DNA of 64,000 nucleotides from Candidatus Nitrosotalea okcheonensis (GTDB lineage: Archaea; Thermoproteota; Nitrososphaeria; Nitrososphaerales; Nitrosopumilaceae): positions 203,073 to 267,072 of the forward strand of contig NZ_LT841358.1 of NCBI RefSeq assembly GCF_900177045.1. Direction: 5' to 3'. How positions within the stretch are numbered: the first letter of the stretch is position 1; each line of letters opens with the position of its first letter. Shown here piece after piece: positions 7,943-16,775 of this stretch. The position numbers and the translations under genes were made by a program. The notes under the pieces are model-generated. The model was not told where the DNA came from and did no database searches. It worked only from the letters and a program-made list of their open reading frames with translations.

Positions 7943-8200
7943 GTGACTCACCACAAACTTCCCGAGGTAAAGAAGAGACTGGCAAGAATAGAAGGCCATG
8001 TTAAAGGCATTAGTAAAATGATTGACGGTGGAAAGGGTTATCCGGAGATTGTTCAGCAAATAACAGCTGTCAGAGCTGCTTTAGATAGCACAATGGAGAT
8101 AATAATTCAAGATCTTGTGGATCATGTCAATCTGAATACAAATACAAAAGGTAAGAAAGCAGCAAGCGATCTTAAAGACACGGTATCCAAAATCTTATAG
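7943..8200 (+). CDS. CsoR/RcnR-family metal-responsive repressor
   Basis: 85 aa from GTG. The all-helical DUF156 fold is clear (KKRLARIEGHVKGISKMI, IVQQITAVRAALD). Family members bind Cu(I), Ni/Co or formaldehyde and repress an export gene. The N-terminal His pair (MTHHK) matches the RcnR His3 ligand and His61 aligns with RcnR His64. The conserved Cys35 position is Tyr/Pro here (GYPEIVQQ), and the RcnR His60 equivalent is Asp. The metal site is therefore non-standard. Its partner is the NicO-like gene just upstream, and both share an operator-like motif. Confidence 0.85.
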   Translation: MTHHKLPEVKKRLARIEGHVKGISKMIDGGKGYPEIVQQITAVRAALDSTMEIIIQDLVDHVNLNTNTKGKKAASDLKDTVSKIL

Positions 8201-8279
8201 TTCATACCCCCTACTGACATGTAGAAAAAGCAAACCAATATCGGCCAATCATACAAAACCAAGTTACTGGTGTGAGATT

Positions 8280-8876
8280 TCAATGAAATACTTGCTTTAT
8301 GCCATCAATTACAAATTGTACTGCAAAAGCTGCTATTATGATTGCAAATATTCTTGTTATTATCAATGAACCCCTTTTTCCAAGAAGCTTGTAGATTGGA
8401 TCAACTGAGCGCAATATTGCATACGTTATGCCCAGTACAATTATGATTGAAAGTACAGTTATCAGTATGCCATAGGTTTCAAAGGATAGTATTACCAAAG
8501 TCAGTGCTCCAGGACCTGCAAGTAGTGGAAAAGCTAATGGAACAACGCCGGATTCATCATGCAGGGTTTGGTTGCCAAATGTCCAGTCTCCGTGTGTCAG
8601 TAATTGAATGGATACCAAGAATAAAAGCACGCCTCCTGCAATCATAAAACTGAATATTGAAATTCCAAATGTTGAAAGAATCGAAGATCCAATAAATGCA
8701 AAAACAAAGAGTAGAATTGCAACTGTTATTATTGTTACGTTTAAAATTGATGTTCTTTGTTTTCTTTCCATTTTACCAGTGAGACCCATGATAATAGGTA
8801 TACTGGCAATTGGATCAATTACTACAAGTAGTGTGATGACGGCCTTGCCAAGATCGCCTAGAAAATCTTGTACCAT
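8280..8876 (-). CDS. MarC-family integral membrane protein
   Basis: 198 aa with six hydrophobic segments. The MarC hallmarks DPIASIPI in helix 1 and PLAFPLLAGPGALT in the middle are present. The family is widespread, once linked to antibiotic resistance, and its transported substrate is not established. The length is typical. It converges on the repressor gene with about 80 bp between them; the minus-strand upstream region (8877-9000) is gene-free and AT-rich. Confidence 0.88.
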   Translation of the reverse strand: MVQDFLGDLGKAVITLLVVIDPIASIPIIMGLTGKMERKQRTSILNVTIITVAILLFVFAFIGSSILSTFGISIFSFMIAGGVLLFLVSIQLLTHGDWTFGNQTLHDESGVVPLAFPLLAGPGALTLVILSFETYGILITVLSIIIVLGITYAILRSVDPIYKLLGKRGSLIITRIFAIIIAAFAVQFVIDGIKQVFH

Positions 8877-9058
8877 GTTTTATTTGTAGACATTAGTTAT
8901 TTCAGGGATTCTTTTAGTTGTTTTTAGAAGCAAGAGCCTGAAAGATAGTAAATGTCTGCATTTTCACTAAAAACATTTTTCTGACTAGATATCAATACTG
9001 TTTCAACATAGTAAAAGCGGCTAGTCTTGAACTGTTGGTATAATGTGACAGGTCAAAT
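8877..9058. other. Gene-free stretch upstream of marC-like gene
   Basis: AT-rich; presumably holds the minus-strand promoter of the MarC gene. Nothing else is recognised. Confidence 0.4.
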
Positions 9059-9199
9059 TCAATTATGGTTTTTGGACGATTTTGGTTCTTCAAAATCCAA
9101 TACAATACTTTTGAGTACTATCTTCACTCCCTTTAGAATTCGCAATCCATGTTTTTTAGAACTGTCTGCAATCACATGTATAGTATACATCCGTAACAT
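9059..9199 (-). CDS. Possible 46-aa small protein
   Basis: ATG at 9199 to TGA at 9059. The product has an amphipathic, basic first half (MLRMYTIHVIADSSKK, LRILKGVKIVLK) and an acidic-basic tail. Composition is more protein-like than the overlapping plus-strand frame. No homologue is recognised; it may be spurious. Confidence 0.3.
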   Translation of the reverse strand: MLRMYTIHVIADSSKKHGLRILKGVKIVLKSIVLDFEEPKSSKNHN

Positions 9200-9224
9200 A
9201 AAAGTCTGATCTCAGTTGGTTGTG

Positions 9225-9509
9225 TCAAGTTTCCATAATTTTAAAAAAATCAATCACCTCTTGAACATCGGCCAATTCCCCAAGATATGATTTGATTTGA
9301 GATATGATAGAAGTATACTCCTCACCATACACATCCTTGAGTACTGTTTTCAGGTATTGTGGATGATCATAACAGTCTCCGATTTTGCAATCATAAAGAG
9401 ATCCAAGCCTTGCCAATACAAGATGATAATTTGTGTTCCCTCTCCTCATCAGTACAAGTTCTACGTATGAAATGACGGCTAACCGGTACGGTTCAAAACT
9501 GGAATCCAA
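9225..9509 (-). CDS. Small conserved helical protein, paralogue of the one at 1-261
   Basis: 94 aa, no known domain. The middle and C-terminus match the window-edge gene: IGDCYDHPQYLKTVLKDVYG against FSDCYKNPDVLNFALKEVF, then EEYTSIISQIKSYLGEL against HDYISIVEKIRKEFGGI. The protein is likely cytoplasmic and helical, with a regulatory or adaptor role at best guessed. It sits immediately downstream (same strand) of the winged-helix gene at 9579, 69 bp away. Confidence 0.7.
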   Translation of the reverse strand: MDSSFEPYRLAVISYVELVLMRRGNTNYHLVLARLGSLYDCKIGDCYDHPQYLKTVLKDVYGEEYTSIISQIKSYLGELADVQEVIDFFKIMET

Positions 9510-9578
9510 TACAAGACATTAGCATGTTATTTTATAATATTTTGTGTCATGAAATTCCAAAGTAATGCTAGTAACCTG

Positions 9579-10319
9579 TCAGTTATACAGGTCAAAAGAG
9601 CTGTATCGGCTCTTTCCATCGTATCTTTCTTGGCCCTCTTTGATCAGTTTTGCTATATGTTCAAGTATGCGGTGTGCATTTATAGTTGCCTCAGATTTGT
9701 CTTTTGGCTTCACTGCATCGCTTTCTATAACTGCATATCTTGTGACCAGTTTGAGGTTGACATTATACTTGTCATTGCTTGCCCACTGTAAGATACATCC
9801 CCCATCTCCCTCAACCATGCCAACCCATCGGAGCGTGCCAAACCATTTACCAAGTAACTTGGTTACAACATCTTCAACTTTTACAGCGGTTGGGAGATAT
9901 AGTTGAATTATCTGTTCAAACTGAGCACAGTGATGTGACATGGCCTTGGAAAGATTTTCAAGATCAATCCTAGATTTTTTTACAAGCACAGAATCAAGGT
10001 TTTTTGTAAGCTTGTAACCGTAATCTGTTTTTTTCACAAGCCCTGCGTTCTCTAGCCTATGCAAGGATCTTGCCAAGCTTTGCTGATGAATTCCTAATTT
10101 TCGTACAAGTCCATTGAATGTATACTGGTTGTCATTGACATCACTGTCTTGGTTTAGTAATGATAAGACTTTTTTGTCATTTGTTTGAAAATCATCAAGA
10201 GATACATCTGGTGAACTGTCAATTATTATTTGAACCATTTTGTCATCGACCTTGATTTCTTTTTCATTTCCCGACTTTTCTTCTTTTTCATGAGAATCTG
10301 GAGTATCCATGTTTATCAA
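9579..10319 (-). CDS. Winged-helix transcriptional regulator
   Basis: 246 aa. The N-terminal 50 residues are charged and probably disordered. Residues about 45-105 form a winged helix (FNGLVRKLGIHQQSLARSLHRLENAGLVKKT). The C-terminal domain of about 130 aa contains a strand-rich segment (WFGTLRWVGMVEGDGGCILQW) that could bind a ligand. The type appears common in Nitrososphaerota genomes, where many such single-domain regulators exist. No operator was identified. It precedes the small helical gene at 9225 on the same strand. Confidence 0.78.
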   Translation of the reverse strand: MINMDTPDSHEKEEKSGNEKEIKVDDKMVQIIIDSSPDVSLDDFQTNDKKVLSLLNQDSDVNDNQYTFNGLVRKLGIHQQSLARSLHRLENAGLVKKTDYGYKLTKNLDSVLVKKSRIDLENLSKAMSHHCAQFEQIIQLYLPTAVKVEDVVTKLLGKWFGTLRWVGMVEGDGGCILQWASNDKYNVNLKLVTRYAVIESDAVKPKDKSEATINAHRILEHIAKLIKEGQERYDGKSRYSSFDLYN

Positions 10320-10334
10320 CTTCCGATAGTCTCT

Positions 10335-10676
10335 TTACTTATTTAAAACTAGTTTAGATGTTATCATTTGATCTGATTCTGGTATACCACGGATAGATTT
10401 CATCAAGTTGCTTGCTTTTTCCAAGATGGTATAATCTCCTAGATTAAACCTATTTTTTCTCGACTTTGTATTTCTTGAATTTAATCGTAATTTGTTATTA
10501 CAGCAAGGACATCTTATTCCTACAGATAACGAATCTACAAATATTCCACATACAGAGCAAGGCCTTTGCCCCACTGCAAATCTATATCCTCCCAATGGCT
10601 TTTTTGCCGCAAACCTATAACAAATTCCTTTGCATCTCAAATCTCCAAACTTCCTTGTTATGAAAATACACATCAT
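10335..10676 (-). CDS. Zinc-ribbon protein with CKGICYRFAA motif
   Basis: 113 aa. An N-terminal CKGICYRFAAKKP segment is followed by CSVCGIF and CPCCNNKLR, giving two CxxC pairs that form a zinc ribbon, then a basic tail. The same CKGICYRFAAK words recur in a truncated 21-codon frame at 37056-37121, so this is a small repeated family. It lies 15 bp upstream of the regulator at 9579 on the same strand, possibly co-transcribed. Nucleic-acid or protein binding is plausible; the target is unknown. Confidence 0.7.
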   Translation of the reverse strand: MMCIFITRKFGDLRCKGICYRFAAKKPLGGYRFAVGQRPCSVCGIFVDSLSVGIRCPCCNNKLRLNSRNTKSRKNRFNLGDYTILEKASNLMKSIRGIPESDQMITSKLVLNK

Positions 10677-10883
10677 TCTAAATAAAATAGACTAGGATTA
10701 ACAAAACCTAGTCACACGCGTTTTTATATGAAGTTAGAGGTACTAGCACAAAGCAGATTCATTGGAGTTCAAAGTCTAGAAAGCAACACACTGCCATACT
10801 AGTTTTTGTTTCTTTTTCATGTTTAATTTTTTGTAGATCAAGTTCAGGCATAACATAGCGCATTAGATAATTTCAAAAAAAGA

Positions 10884-11597
10884 CTAGCTTTGTTTGTTTC
10901 GTGTAACAGCAATTACTGCAATCACAATTCCTGCAATACCTATTCCGATTCCAGTCATACTTATCATATACAATTTATCAGTAGTATCTTTAACTTGTTG
11001 GAAGGATTGTACAACATTTGAGACACTCTTAGATGCAGCATCGGCATTGTTTTTTGCATCTTCTATATCACTTGTCAATTGATTTATCACTGTACCCATC
11101 TGATCCATATTTACAGATGTGCTAGATGATGAACCGGCAGATTGTGGAAAGTTCAAGGTATCTATACTGCTCACATCATCCAATAATATTTCATCGGCAA
11201 TTGTCTGATTTCCTACACTTCCTTTTAAGACAAGACTATAAGTTCCAACTCTTGTTGGAATAAGTATTGCATGATATTGTCCATCAACAACACTGCTGGG
11301 AAGAAAGTCAAGTGGCTTTGTCACGCTACCATACTTGACAGAAATCTGCAGGTTTTGTAGTGCGTTAATCACAGGCGTTGCACTGTCTCCACTTCCCTGT
11401 TTTATTATCACCTGTGCACCATTTGTCAACCCAGTATATGCCGGCTCATTATCCCAACCTACCTCCACAATATAATTTCCATAAACCTTTACAATGTGAG
11501 CTTCAGCTGGTTTTACAGAAATCGGTGATACAAAAATGACGGTAGCTATGACTAGTGAGAGAATAGTAGGAATTATGATTTTATTTATTTTTGTCAT
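10884..11597 (-). CDS. Secreted, membrane-tethered beta-rich protein
   Basis: 237 aa. Signal peptide at residues about 7-32 (IIIPTILSLVIATVIFV...AEA), cleavage before HIVKVYGNY; mature protein begins with His, as in copper-binding secreted proteins. A beta-sandwich region to about residue 135 is followed by a Ser/Asn-rich coiled segment and a C-terminal membrane helix (ISMTGIGIGIAGIVIAVIAV) with a basic tail. It lies 12 bp downstream of the 306-aa VPEF protein on the same strand and beside the divergent CopC-CopD fusion, so a copper-related envelope role is inferred. Confidence 0.7.
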   Translation of the reverse strand: MTKINKIIIPTILSLVIATVIFVSPISVKPAEAHIVKVYGNYIVEVGWDNEPAYTGLTNGAQVIIKQGSGDSATPVINALQNLQISVKYGSVTKPLDFLPSSVVDGQYHAILIPTRVGTYSLVLKGSVGNQTIADEILLDDVSSIDTLNFPQSAGSSSSTSVNMDQMGTVINQLTSDIEDAKNNADAASKSVSNVVQSFQQVKDTTDKLYMISMTGIGIGIAGIVIAVIAVTRNKQS

Positions 11598-11609
11598 TGT
11601 TTTACAGAT

Positions 11610-12530
11610 TTAAAATCCAAGTCGTGATCGGAATCTAGTTGTTACAACTACACCGGCAATTGAAACTACAGCCAAGAGAGCTGGTAATGGGAATTCTGGT
11701 ACGGCCGGCACAGTATTAGTCGTTGTTCCATCAATGCCCTGTATGTTGTAAGCACTTATCATAACAGGGTGAATATGGACATGAACGTCAGTCATGATAG
11801 TATTTACATCAGCCTTGTTATTTAGATCCTGCACTAGTTTTGTAAATGCGGTTGATATTTTGGCATTTGCATCAGACTGGCCAGGATATTTCGTAGCAAG
11901 ATCATTGAACATACTTTGTGCTGCAGTTGCGAGCCCTATAGAATTCTCATATGCATTTTGATTAACAATAGTGCTCGACATTGACATGCCATTTGACATA
12001 CTTCCTCCAGACATGTTCATTTGAGACATGTCATTTAGATTAGTTGTTGTATTTAGTGCAATCCCATATTTTTCCAAGGCCTCTTTTTGTACAAATACTA
12101 CAGCCAATGCTTGGACTGTAGAGTTGTCAAGCTTACTTGCATCAACTCTCACTGGTATAGATTCATCAAGATACCCATTGAGTTTTGAAACATCGATATT
12201 TACAGCATTCTGATTTCCAGCCAGTGCGTCAGACAGAGTTGCATTTATTGTAGAAGGTATTTCAGTTTGTAGCAAAGTATTCCTCTCGCCCATTTCTCTG
12301 GTGTCATTTACATTCCAATATTCGCCTAGTGCGTCAGAATAGTAATTAATTGCATTCTTGTCACCAACATGTTTTGCAACTAAACCTATTTCCGTTTTAA
12401 TCTCTGCCATTTTGGCAAGCCATGTCGCACTTGCATCCCCCCCAAAATTGTGGGCAAATGCAGGATGAGTATAGATCAAGCCAGATGCAATAATCACCGA
12501 TAACAATACTGCGATTAATTTGTTGTTCAC
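11610..12530 (-). CDS. Secreted protein with VPEF C-terminal sorting signal
   Basis: 306 aa. Signal peptide (residues 1-26, ending AFA before HNFGG), a helical extracellular region, a Met-rich stretch (DMSQMNMSGGSMSNGMSMSS) that could bind Cu(I), an HVHIHP motif near residue 250, and a C-terminal AVPEFPLPALLAVV... tail with basic end, the PEFG-CTERM-like signal of Nitrososphaerota. The Met- and His-rich motifs and the neighbouring CopC-CopD gene suggest a role in copper handling, which is inference. It is probably co-transcribed with the downstream gene at 10884. Confidence 0.75.
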   Translation of the reverse strand: MNNKLIAVLLSVIIASGLIYTHPAFAHNFGGDASATWLAKMAEIKTEIGLVAKHVGDKNAINYYSDALGEYWNVNDTREMGERNTLLQTEIPSTINATLSDALAGNQNAVNIDVSKLNGYLDESIPVRVDASKLDNSTVQALAVVFVQKEALEKYGIALNTTTNLNDMSQMNMSGGSMSNGMSMSSTIVNQNAYENSIGLATAAQSMFNDLATKYPGQSDANAKISTAFTKLVQDLNNKADVNTIMTDVHVHIHPVMISAYNIQGIDGTTTNTVPAVPEFPLPALLAVVSIAGVVVTTRFRSRLGF

Positions 12531-12690
12531 ATGAAAATAGAAATCACCGTCATTTAAAAGCCTTATAGTACAACAATCGAATGTAAGACTCTAAAAATTT
12601 CTAAATTACACAACATGATAACCTGTGTTCGATGACTGTACCACAAATTTAACAAGAGCAATATAGTAAATCACATATGTAATTCATTAG

Positions 12691-15630
12691 ATGTCTAACA
12701 AAAAAACAAAATTGCAATTGGTTTTGATCATCATAATAATTTCATCCGTCATGGTAATTCCTAATGCACCAAAATCTTATGAACATGCATTTGTTGAAAA
12801 AAGTGATCCTGCTGCATCTCAATCACTTTCAACACCACCGTCCAAGGTTGATGTATACTTTAGTGATCCTGTTGACATAAGATATAGTGAAATCAAAGTC
12901 TTAGATTCAAATGGAAAACAGATTCAAAAAAATGATCAACATTACATTACAGATGACCAAAAGGCATTGAGTGTATCCCTCCCATCAAACCTTAAAAACG
13001 GCATATACACAATATCAACAAAGGTCTTAGATCAGACAGACGGCCATGTTACTGAAGATGCATTTGCTTTTGGGATCGGGCAGGATGTTCCAAAGAGCAT
13101 CGCAAGTAATACGCCAAGCAATTACCAAGAAATATCAATACCAGATGCGGTAGCTAGATTTCCAGCCCTCATAGGTCAGATCATCGTAGCAGGCATTGCC
13201 TCTGCTACATTATGGTTATGGAGTCCAATATCCAGAATACCAAGACTATCTGATTCAGTTTCGCAGATCAGAGCTAAGATAGACAACAACATGACAAAGA
13301 TGGCAGTTATTGGCTCCATCATCATTTTAGTGTCAGGCTTTGCAATGATAGTTGTACAGGCTTACTCCATAAATGCAGGAATACTTGATGCCATTTCTAC
13401 AAAGTTTGGAAACATGTGGGTACTAAGAATGATCGCATCATCTGTATTGCTTGCGTTATCATTTACAATTTACCAAAAAACAAAGAAAACCCAGGCCATA
13501 ATTCCAAGAGCACACACTGTATCTTTACTTGGTCTAAGTTTTGCAGTATTACTGACTACAAGTCTAATTAGTCACGGAGCTGCTACTGGTCAAATAATTC
13601 CTCTATTACTTGATTTCTTCCACAATGTCTTTGCATCATTATGGATTGGAGGAATAATTTATCTTGCATTTATTGTCATGCCCCAGATTAAACGAATTAC
13701 AGACCCTAATCTCAGTCTTTCAGTCATGTCTATGATCATTCCAAGATTCTCTACACTTGTAATTACTGTGCTTGGTGCAGTTGTAATTACTGGCCCATTT
13801 TTGTTGTATGTGCTAGAAAATAATCTTGCACTGACCTTGGCATCATTTTATGGCAAGGTCCTAGTAGTCAAACTCTTACTTGCCACCGTCATGATTGGGC
13901 TTGGTGCATACGACCACATGTCTGTAAGCGGTAAGGCATACCAGACAATCTCAAATAAGACAACAAGAAACACAGCAATACAGAATACAGTCATAGATGC
14001 AAAACTTATCCTTTCCAGATTTGATATGAGTGTAAAGATATCAGCATTTCTAGGTATTGCACTGATAGCATCTGTTGCAGTTCTGGTGGATTCAGGCTTG
14101 CCATCAAGTGAATTTCAAAACCAGTTACAGTCATTACCAAACAATGTATTTGCGCTTGGTACAAATAATAACCTCCACATACAAGGGTTTTCTCAAACAA
14201 GTTTCATCGAAAATGGAAGCAGAATAGTTTTATCAATGAGTCCATTTGCTACAGGAAATAACGATTTTACCATATCATTTTTGGACTCGAATAAACATCA
14301 AATAGACATGAAATCCACCCAGCTCAAACTTACGCAAACAGATAATGGGATAGGACCAATTACAATCAACACAAATAAGACAGATACTGGAATTTTTACT
14401 GCCAATACAGACTTTGGATTTCCGGGACACTGGACCGTTAGAGTAGAAGGAGTACAGAATAAAGAAAATTCTCTCAATCTAGTATCATCATATAATTTAT
14501 TTGTCAAGCCGAAACTGAGCAATTTACAACTAGACATAAAAGAATACAAGACTCCTGGAAACAGCAGTACCCCCAGATATCCAGTTTATGACAGTAGTAG
14601 AAACAAGATATGGGTCGGAGATACAACCCTCAAGAGCGGTAAGATACTTGATTTTGATCTGGGAACTAACAAGTATACAGAACACAAAATCAGTGGATTA
14701 AACAGCATAGTATACATGGCATTAGACTCTCACAACACTCTTTGGTACATTGATTATACACAAAGAATGCTAGGACATTTTAATCCAGATGACAACTCAA
14801 ATCAATATTACCCCATTCCAAATAAAGGAATTCTTACAAGCTTGGTAATAGATGGTAACGATACAATCTGGATCACTTCTGCAAACACTAATGAGGTTTT
14901 AAAATTTGATACCAATACAACAAAGTTTGATTCAATAAAATTACCAGACAAATCAGACCCGCTAGGAATTGCAGTAGACAATACACAAGGCAAGATATGG
15001 ATAGCTGAAGGCATTGGTAAAATATCAAGTATTGATATTTCAGACAACAAAGTGACAGAATTTTCACCTTCCGGAAATTACACCATGAAAGGTCCTACTG
15101 CCATAATTTTAGATCCTTGGACTGGAAAAATATACATTTCAGAGCATGAAGGTCAGGCAGTATCAGTTTTTGATCCATTATTAAAGACATTCAAGAAGAT
15201 ACATCTTGATCCAAACCCAGACAATCTTCCATATGGAATGGCTTTTGATAAATACCACAACCTGTGGGTTGCACAACATACTTTTGACAAAGTTTCAGTG
15301 ATAAACCCAAGGACTGGAAACATAATTGAGAAAAGCATTCCAACACCGAATAGCTGGGTGCAATGGTTGACATCAGATTCACAAGGCAACATCATAATGG
15401 CAGAGGAAAGAGCAAACGCACTTGCTACTGTTACAATATCAGCAGGACAACCACAAAATGATCAAAGCAATAAAGAAAATATTTCATCCGTGGTTCCAAA
15501 TCTAGGCTTTGATTATGCTCAAGTTGCGGCTCCAACCATTGCAGGATTATTAGTAGTAGTTGGATTCTTCTATTGCAAAGGCGTAATGGATTTAAAAAAA
15601 GTCTCAAACCAAGTAAGAAAACAGGGATAA
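12691..15630 (+). CDS. CopC-CopD-propeller fusion, copper-related membrane protein
   Basis: 979 aa. After a signal segment (residues 8-26), a CopC domain starts at His32 (HAFVEKSDPA) and ends with DGHVTEDAFAFGIG, retaining the two His ligands used for Cu(II). Residues about 150-490 are a CopD-like membrane domain with about eight helices. Residues about 515-930 form a streptogramin-lyase/NHL-type beta-propeller with repeated (I/L)W(I/V/Y)xx blades (DTIWITSANTNEV, GKIWIAEGIG, GKIYISEHEG, NLWVAQHTF). A final membrane helix lies at about 945-965. CopC binds copper outside and CopD moves it inward in bacteria. The propeller fusion is unusual. Confidence 0.88.
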   Translation: MSNKKTKLQLVLIIIIISSVMVIPNAPKSYEHAFVEKSDPAASQSLSTPPSKVDVYFSDPVDIRYSEIKVLDSNGKQIQKNDQHYITDDQKALSVSLPSNLKNGIYTISTKVLDQTDGHVTEDAFAFGIGQDVPKSIASNTPSNYQEISIPDAVARFPALIGQIIVAGIASATLWLWSPISRIPRLSDSVSQIRAKIDNNMTKMAVIGSIIILVSGFAMIVVQAYSINAGILDAISTKFGNMWVLRMIASSVLLALSFTIYQKTKKTQAIIPRAHTVSLLGLSFAVLLTTSLISHGAATGQIIPLLLDFFHNVFASLWIGGIIYLAFIVMPQIKRITDPNLSLSVMSMIIPRFSTLVITVLGAVVITGPFLLYVLENNLALTLASFYGKVLVVKLLLATVMIGLGAYDHMSVSGKAYQTISNKTTRNTAIQNTVIDAKLILSRFDMSVKISAFLGIALIASVAVLVDSGLPSSEFQNQLQSLPNNVFALGTNNNLHIQGFSQTSFIENGSRIVLSMSPFATGNNDFTISFLDSNKHQIDMKSTQLKLTQTDNGIGPITINTNKTDTGIFTANTDFGFPGHWTVRVEGVQNKENSLNLVSSYNLFVKPKLSNLQLDIKEYKTPGNSSTPRYPVYDSSRNKIWVGDTTLKSGKILDFDLGTNKYTEHKISGLNSIVYMALDSHNTLWYIDYTQRMLGHFNPDDNSNQYYPIPNKGILTSLVIDGNDTIWITSANTNEVLKFDTNTTKFDSIKLPDKSDPLGIAVDNTQGKIWIAEGIGKISSIDISDNKVTEFSPSGNYTMKGPTAIILDPWTGKIYISEHEGQAVSVFDPLLKTFKKIHLDPNPDNLPYGMAFDKYHNLWVAQHTFDKVSVINPRTGNIIEKSIPTPNSWVQWLTSDSQGNIIMAEERANALATVTISAGQPQNDQSNKENISSVVPNLGFDYAQVAAPTIAGLLVVVGFFYCKGVMDLKKVSNQVRKQG

Positions 15631-15767
15631 TTCATAATTCGATTGCCCCACGCAGTATGTTTTATCATCCCAGAGAAACAGCCGGCTCAGATATTATTAG
15701 TAAAATACAGATGGTGTTCGAAGATTGTACCAGTTCGTTTAAATCCAATTTTCGACCATGATATTCC

Positions 15768-16160
15768 ATGTCCATGTATAGCAATATCCTAGAAAATAGA
15801 TCTAATTTACTAACTGTGATAATGTTTGCAATCATAGGTATTTTGGCAATACCAGTAATTTTGCCGCACATTTTTCACGAGTTCCAGATCTTTCATATAT
15901 TGATCCATCTTTGTGGTATCAGCCTAGCAGTTTTCTTGAGTATAGTATCAGCAATTGCGTATTCAAGAGTCAAAACCAAGCGATTATTCTTTACAATGTT
16001 GGCATTTTCGCTCTTTGTAATAGCAGAAGCGTTATCTCTAGTGGATGCAGCATGGCAATACACATATTATTTAGGCCCATTTCCAGCAGGCGAGATTGGA
16101 CATTTCTTTGAAGTGTCAACACTGGGAATGCTTGCACTCGGTGTCTTTAGGAAAGATTAG
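15768..16160 (+). CDS. Four-helix membrane protein
   Basis: 130 aa with four hydrophobic helices; His residues cluster near membrane edges (LPHIFHEFQIFHILIHL), suggesting metal or haem contact. The start ATG at 15768 gives MSMYSN. It lies 2 bp before the HTH gene at 16163, so the two are very probably one transcript with the regulator controlling or reporting on the membrane protein. No family recognised. Its position after the CopC-CopD fusion suggests an envelope or metal link. Confidence 0.7.
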   Translation: MSMYSNILENRSNLLTVIMFAIIGILAIPVILPHIFHEFQIFHILIHLCGISLAVFLSIVSAIAYSRVKTKRLFFTMLAFSLFVIAEALSLVDAAWQYTYYLGPFPAGEIGHFFEVSTLGMLALGVFRKD

Positions 16161-16162
16161 TC

Positions 16163-16660
16163 ATGAATCGAGAAACAGAAATCATTAACATCATTGAAAA
16201 AAATCCCGGAATAAAATTCAGGGAGATAATGAGAGAAACGGGATTGAAAAACGGAGTACTAAGCTATCACACAAGAAAGTTGGAGGAAAATGGCAGCGTC
16301 AAGATAGATAGAAAATCTGGTGAGACTAGATTCTATCCGCTCTTTGTTACAGAAGAAGAATCAATACTAATAACAAGTCTCAGACGGGACACACAAAGAT
16401 ATATCGTGTTAGCATTATTAGAAGACAGGCCGCTTTCATTCAACGAAATAGTTCAAAAGGCGAAAAAAGCCCCTTCCACTGTTTCCATATTTCTTTCAAA
16501 ACTCGTAGATGATAAAATAGTGGATATCAGGACCATGGAACTGAAAAAAACGTACCTTTTGAGAAATGTAGACATGGTGCATGAAATCATAGAAAAATAC
16601 AACCCCATCTTGCTTGAAAGAACTGCGTATAACTTTGCGGATACATTCTCAAGTCTATAG
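16163..16660 (+). CDS. Regulator with two winged-helix domains
   Basis: 165 aa. Residues 1-65 form a winged helix (GIKFREIMRETGLKNGVLSYHTRKLEENG) and residues about 75-140 a second (PLSFNEIVQKAKKAPSTVSIFLSKLVDDK). Tandem winged-helix proteins of this type occur in archaea as transcription regulators, some sensing through a C-terminal domain. It lies 2 bp after the membrane protein gene, implying co-transcription. The target is unknown; the neighbouring copper genes are candidates. Confidence 0.8.
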   Translation: MNRETEIINIIEKNPGIKFREIMRETGLKNGVLSYHTRKLEENGSVKIDRKSGETRFYPLFVTEEESILITSLRRDTQRYIVLALLEDRPLSFNEIVQKAKKAPSTVSIFLSKLVDDKIVDIRTMELKKTYLLRNVDMVHEIIEKYNPILLERTAYNFADTFSSL

Positions 16661-16740
16661 AACAACTAAGCCAGTTTCCAATTTATGCCAACCATGCATC
16701 ATAGAATCTGGTCAGTGCGATCAAGTGAGAAGATGCCGAC

Positions 16741-16750
16741 TATTTATTTA
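16741..16750 (+). promoter_or_regulatory. TATA box for the 455-aa secreted protein
   Basis: TATTTATTTA lies about 30 bp before the TTG at 16776, supporting a leaderless message and the TTG start. Confidence 0.45.
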
Positions 16751-16775
16751 GAGTCATAAGATAAGACTCTGCAAA

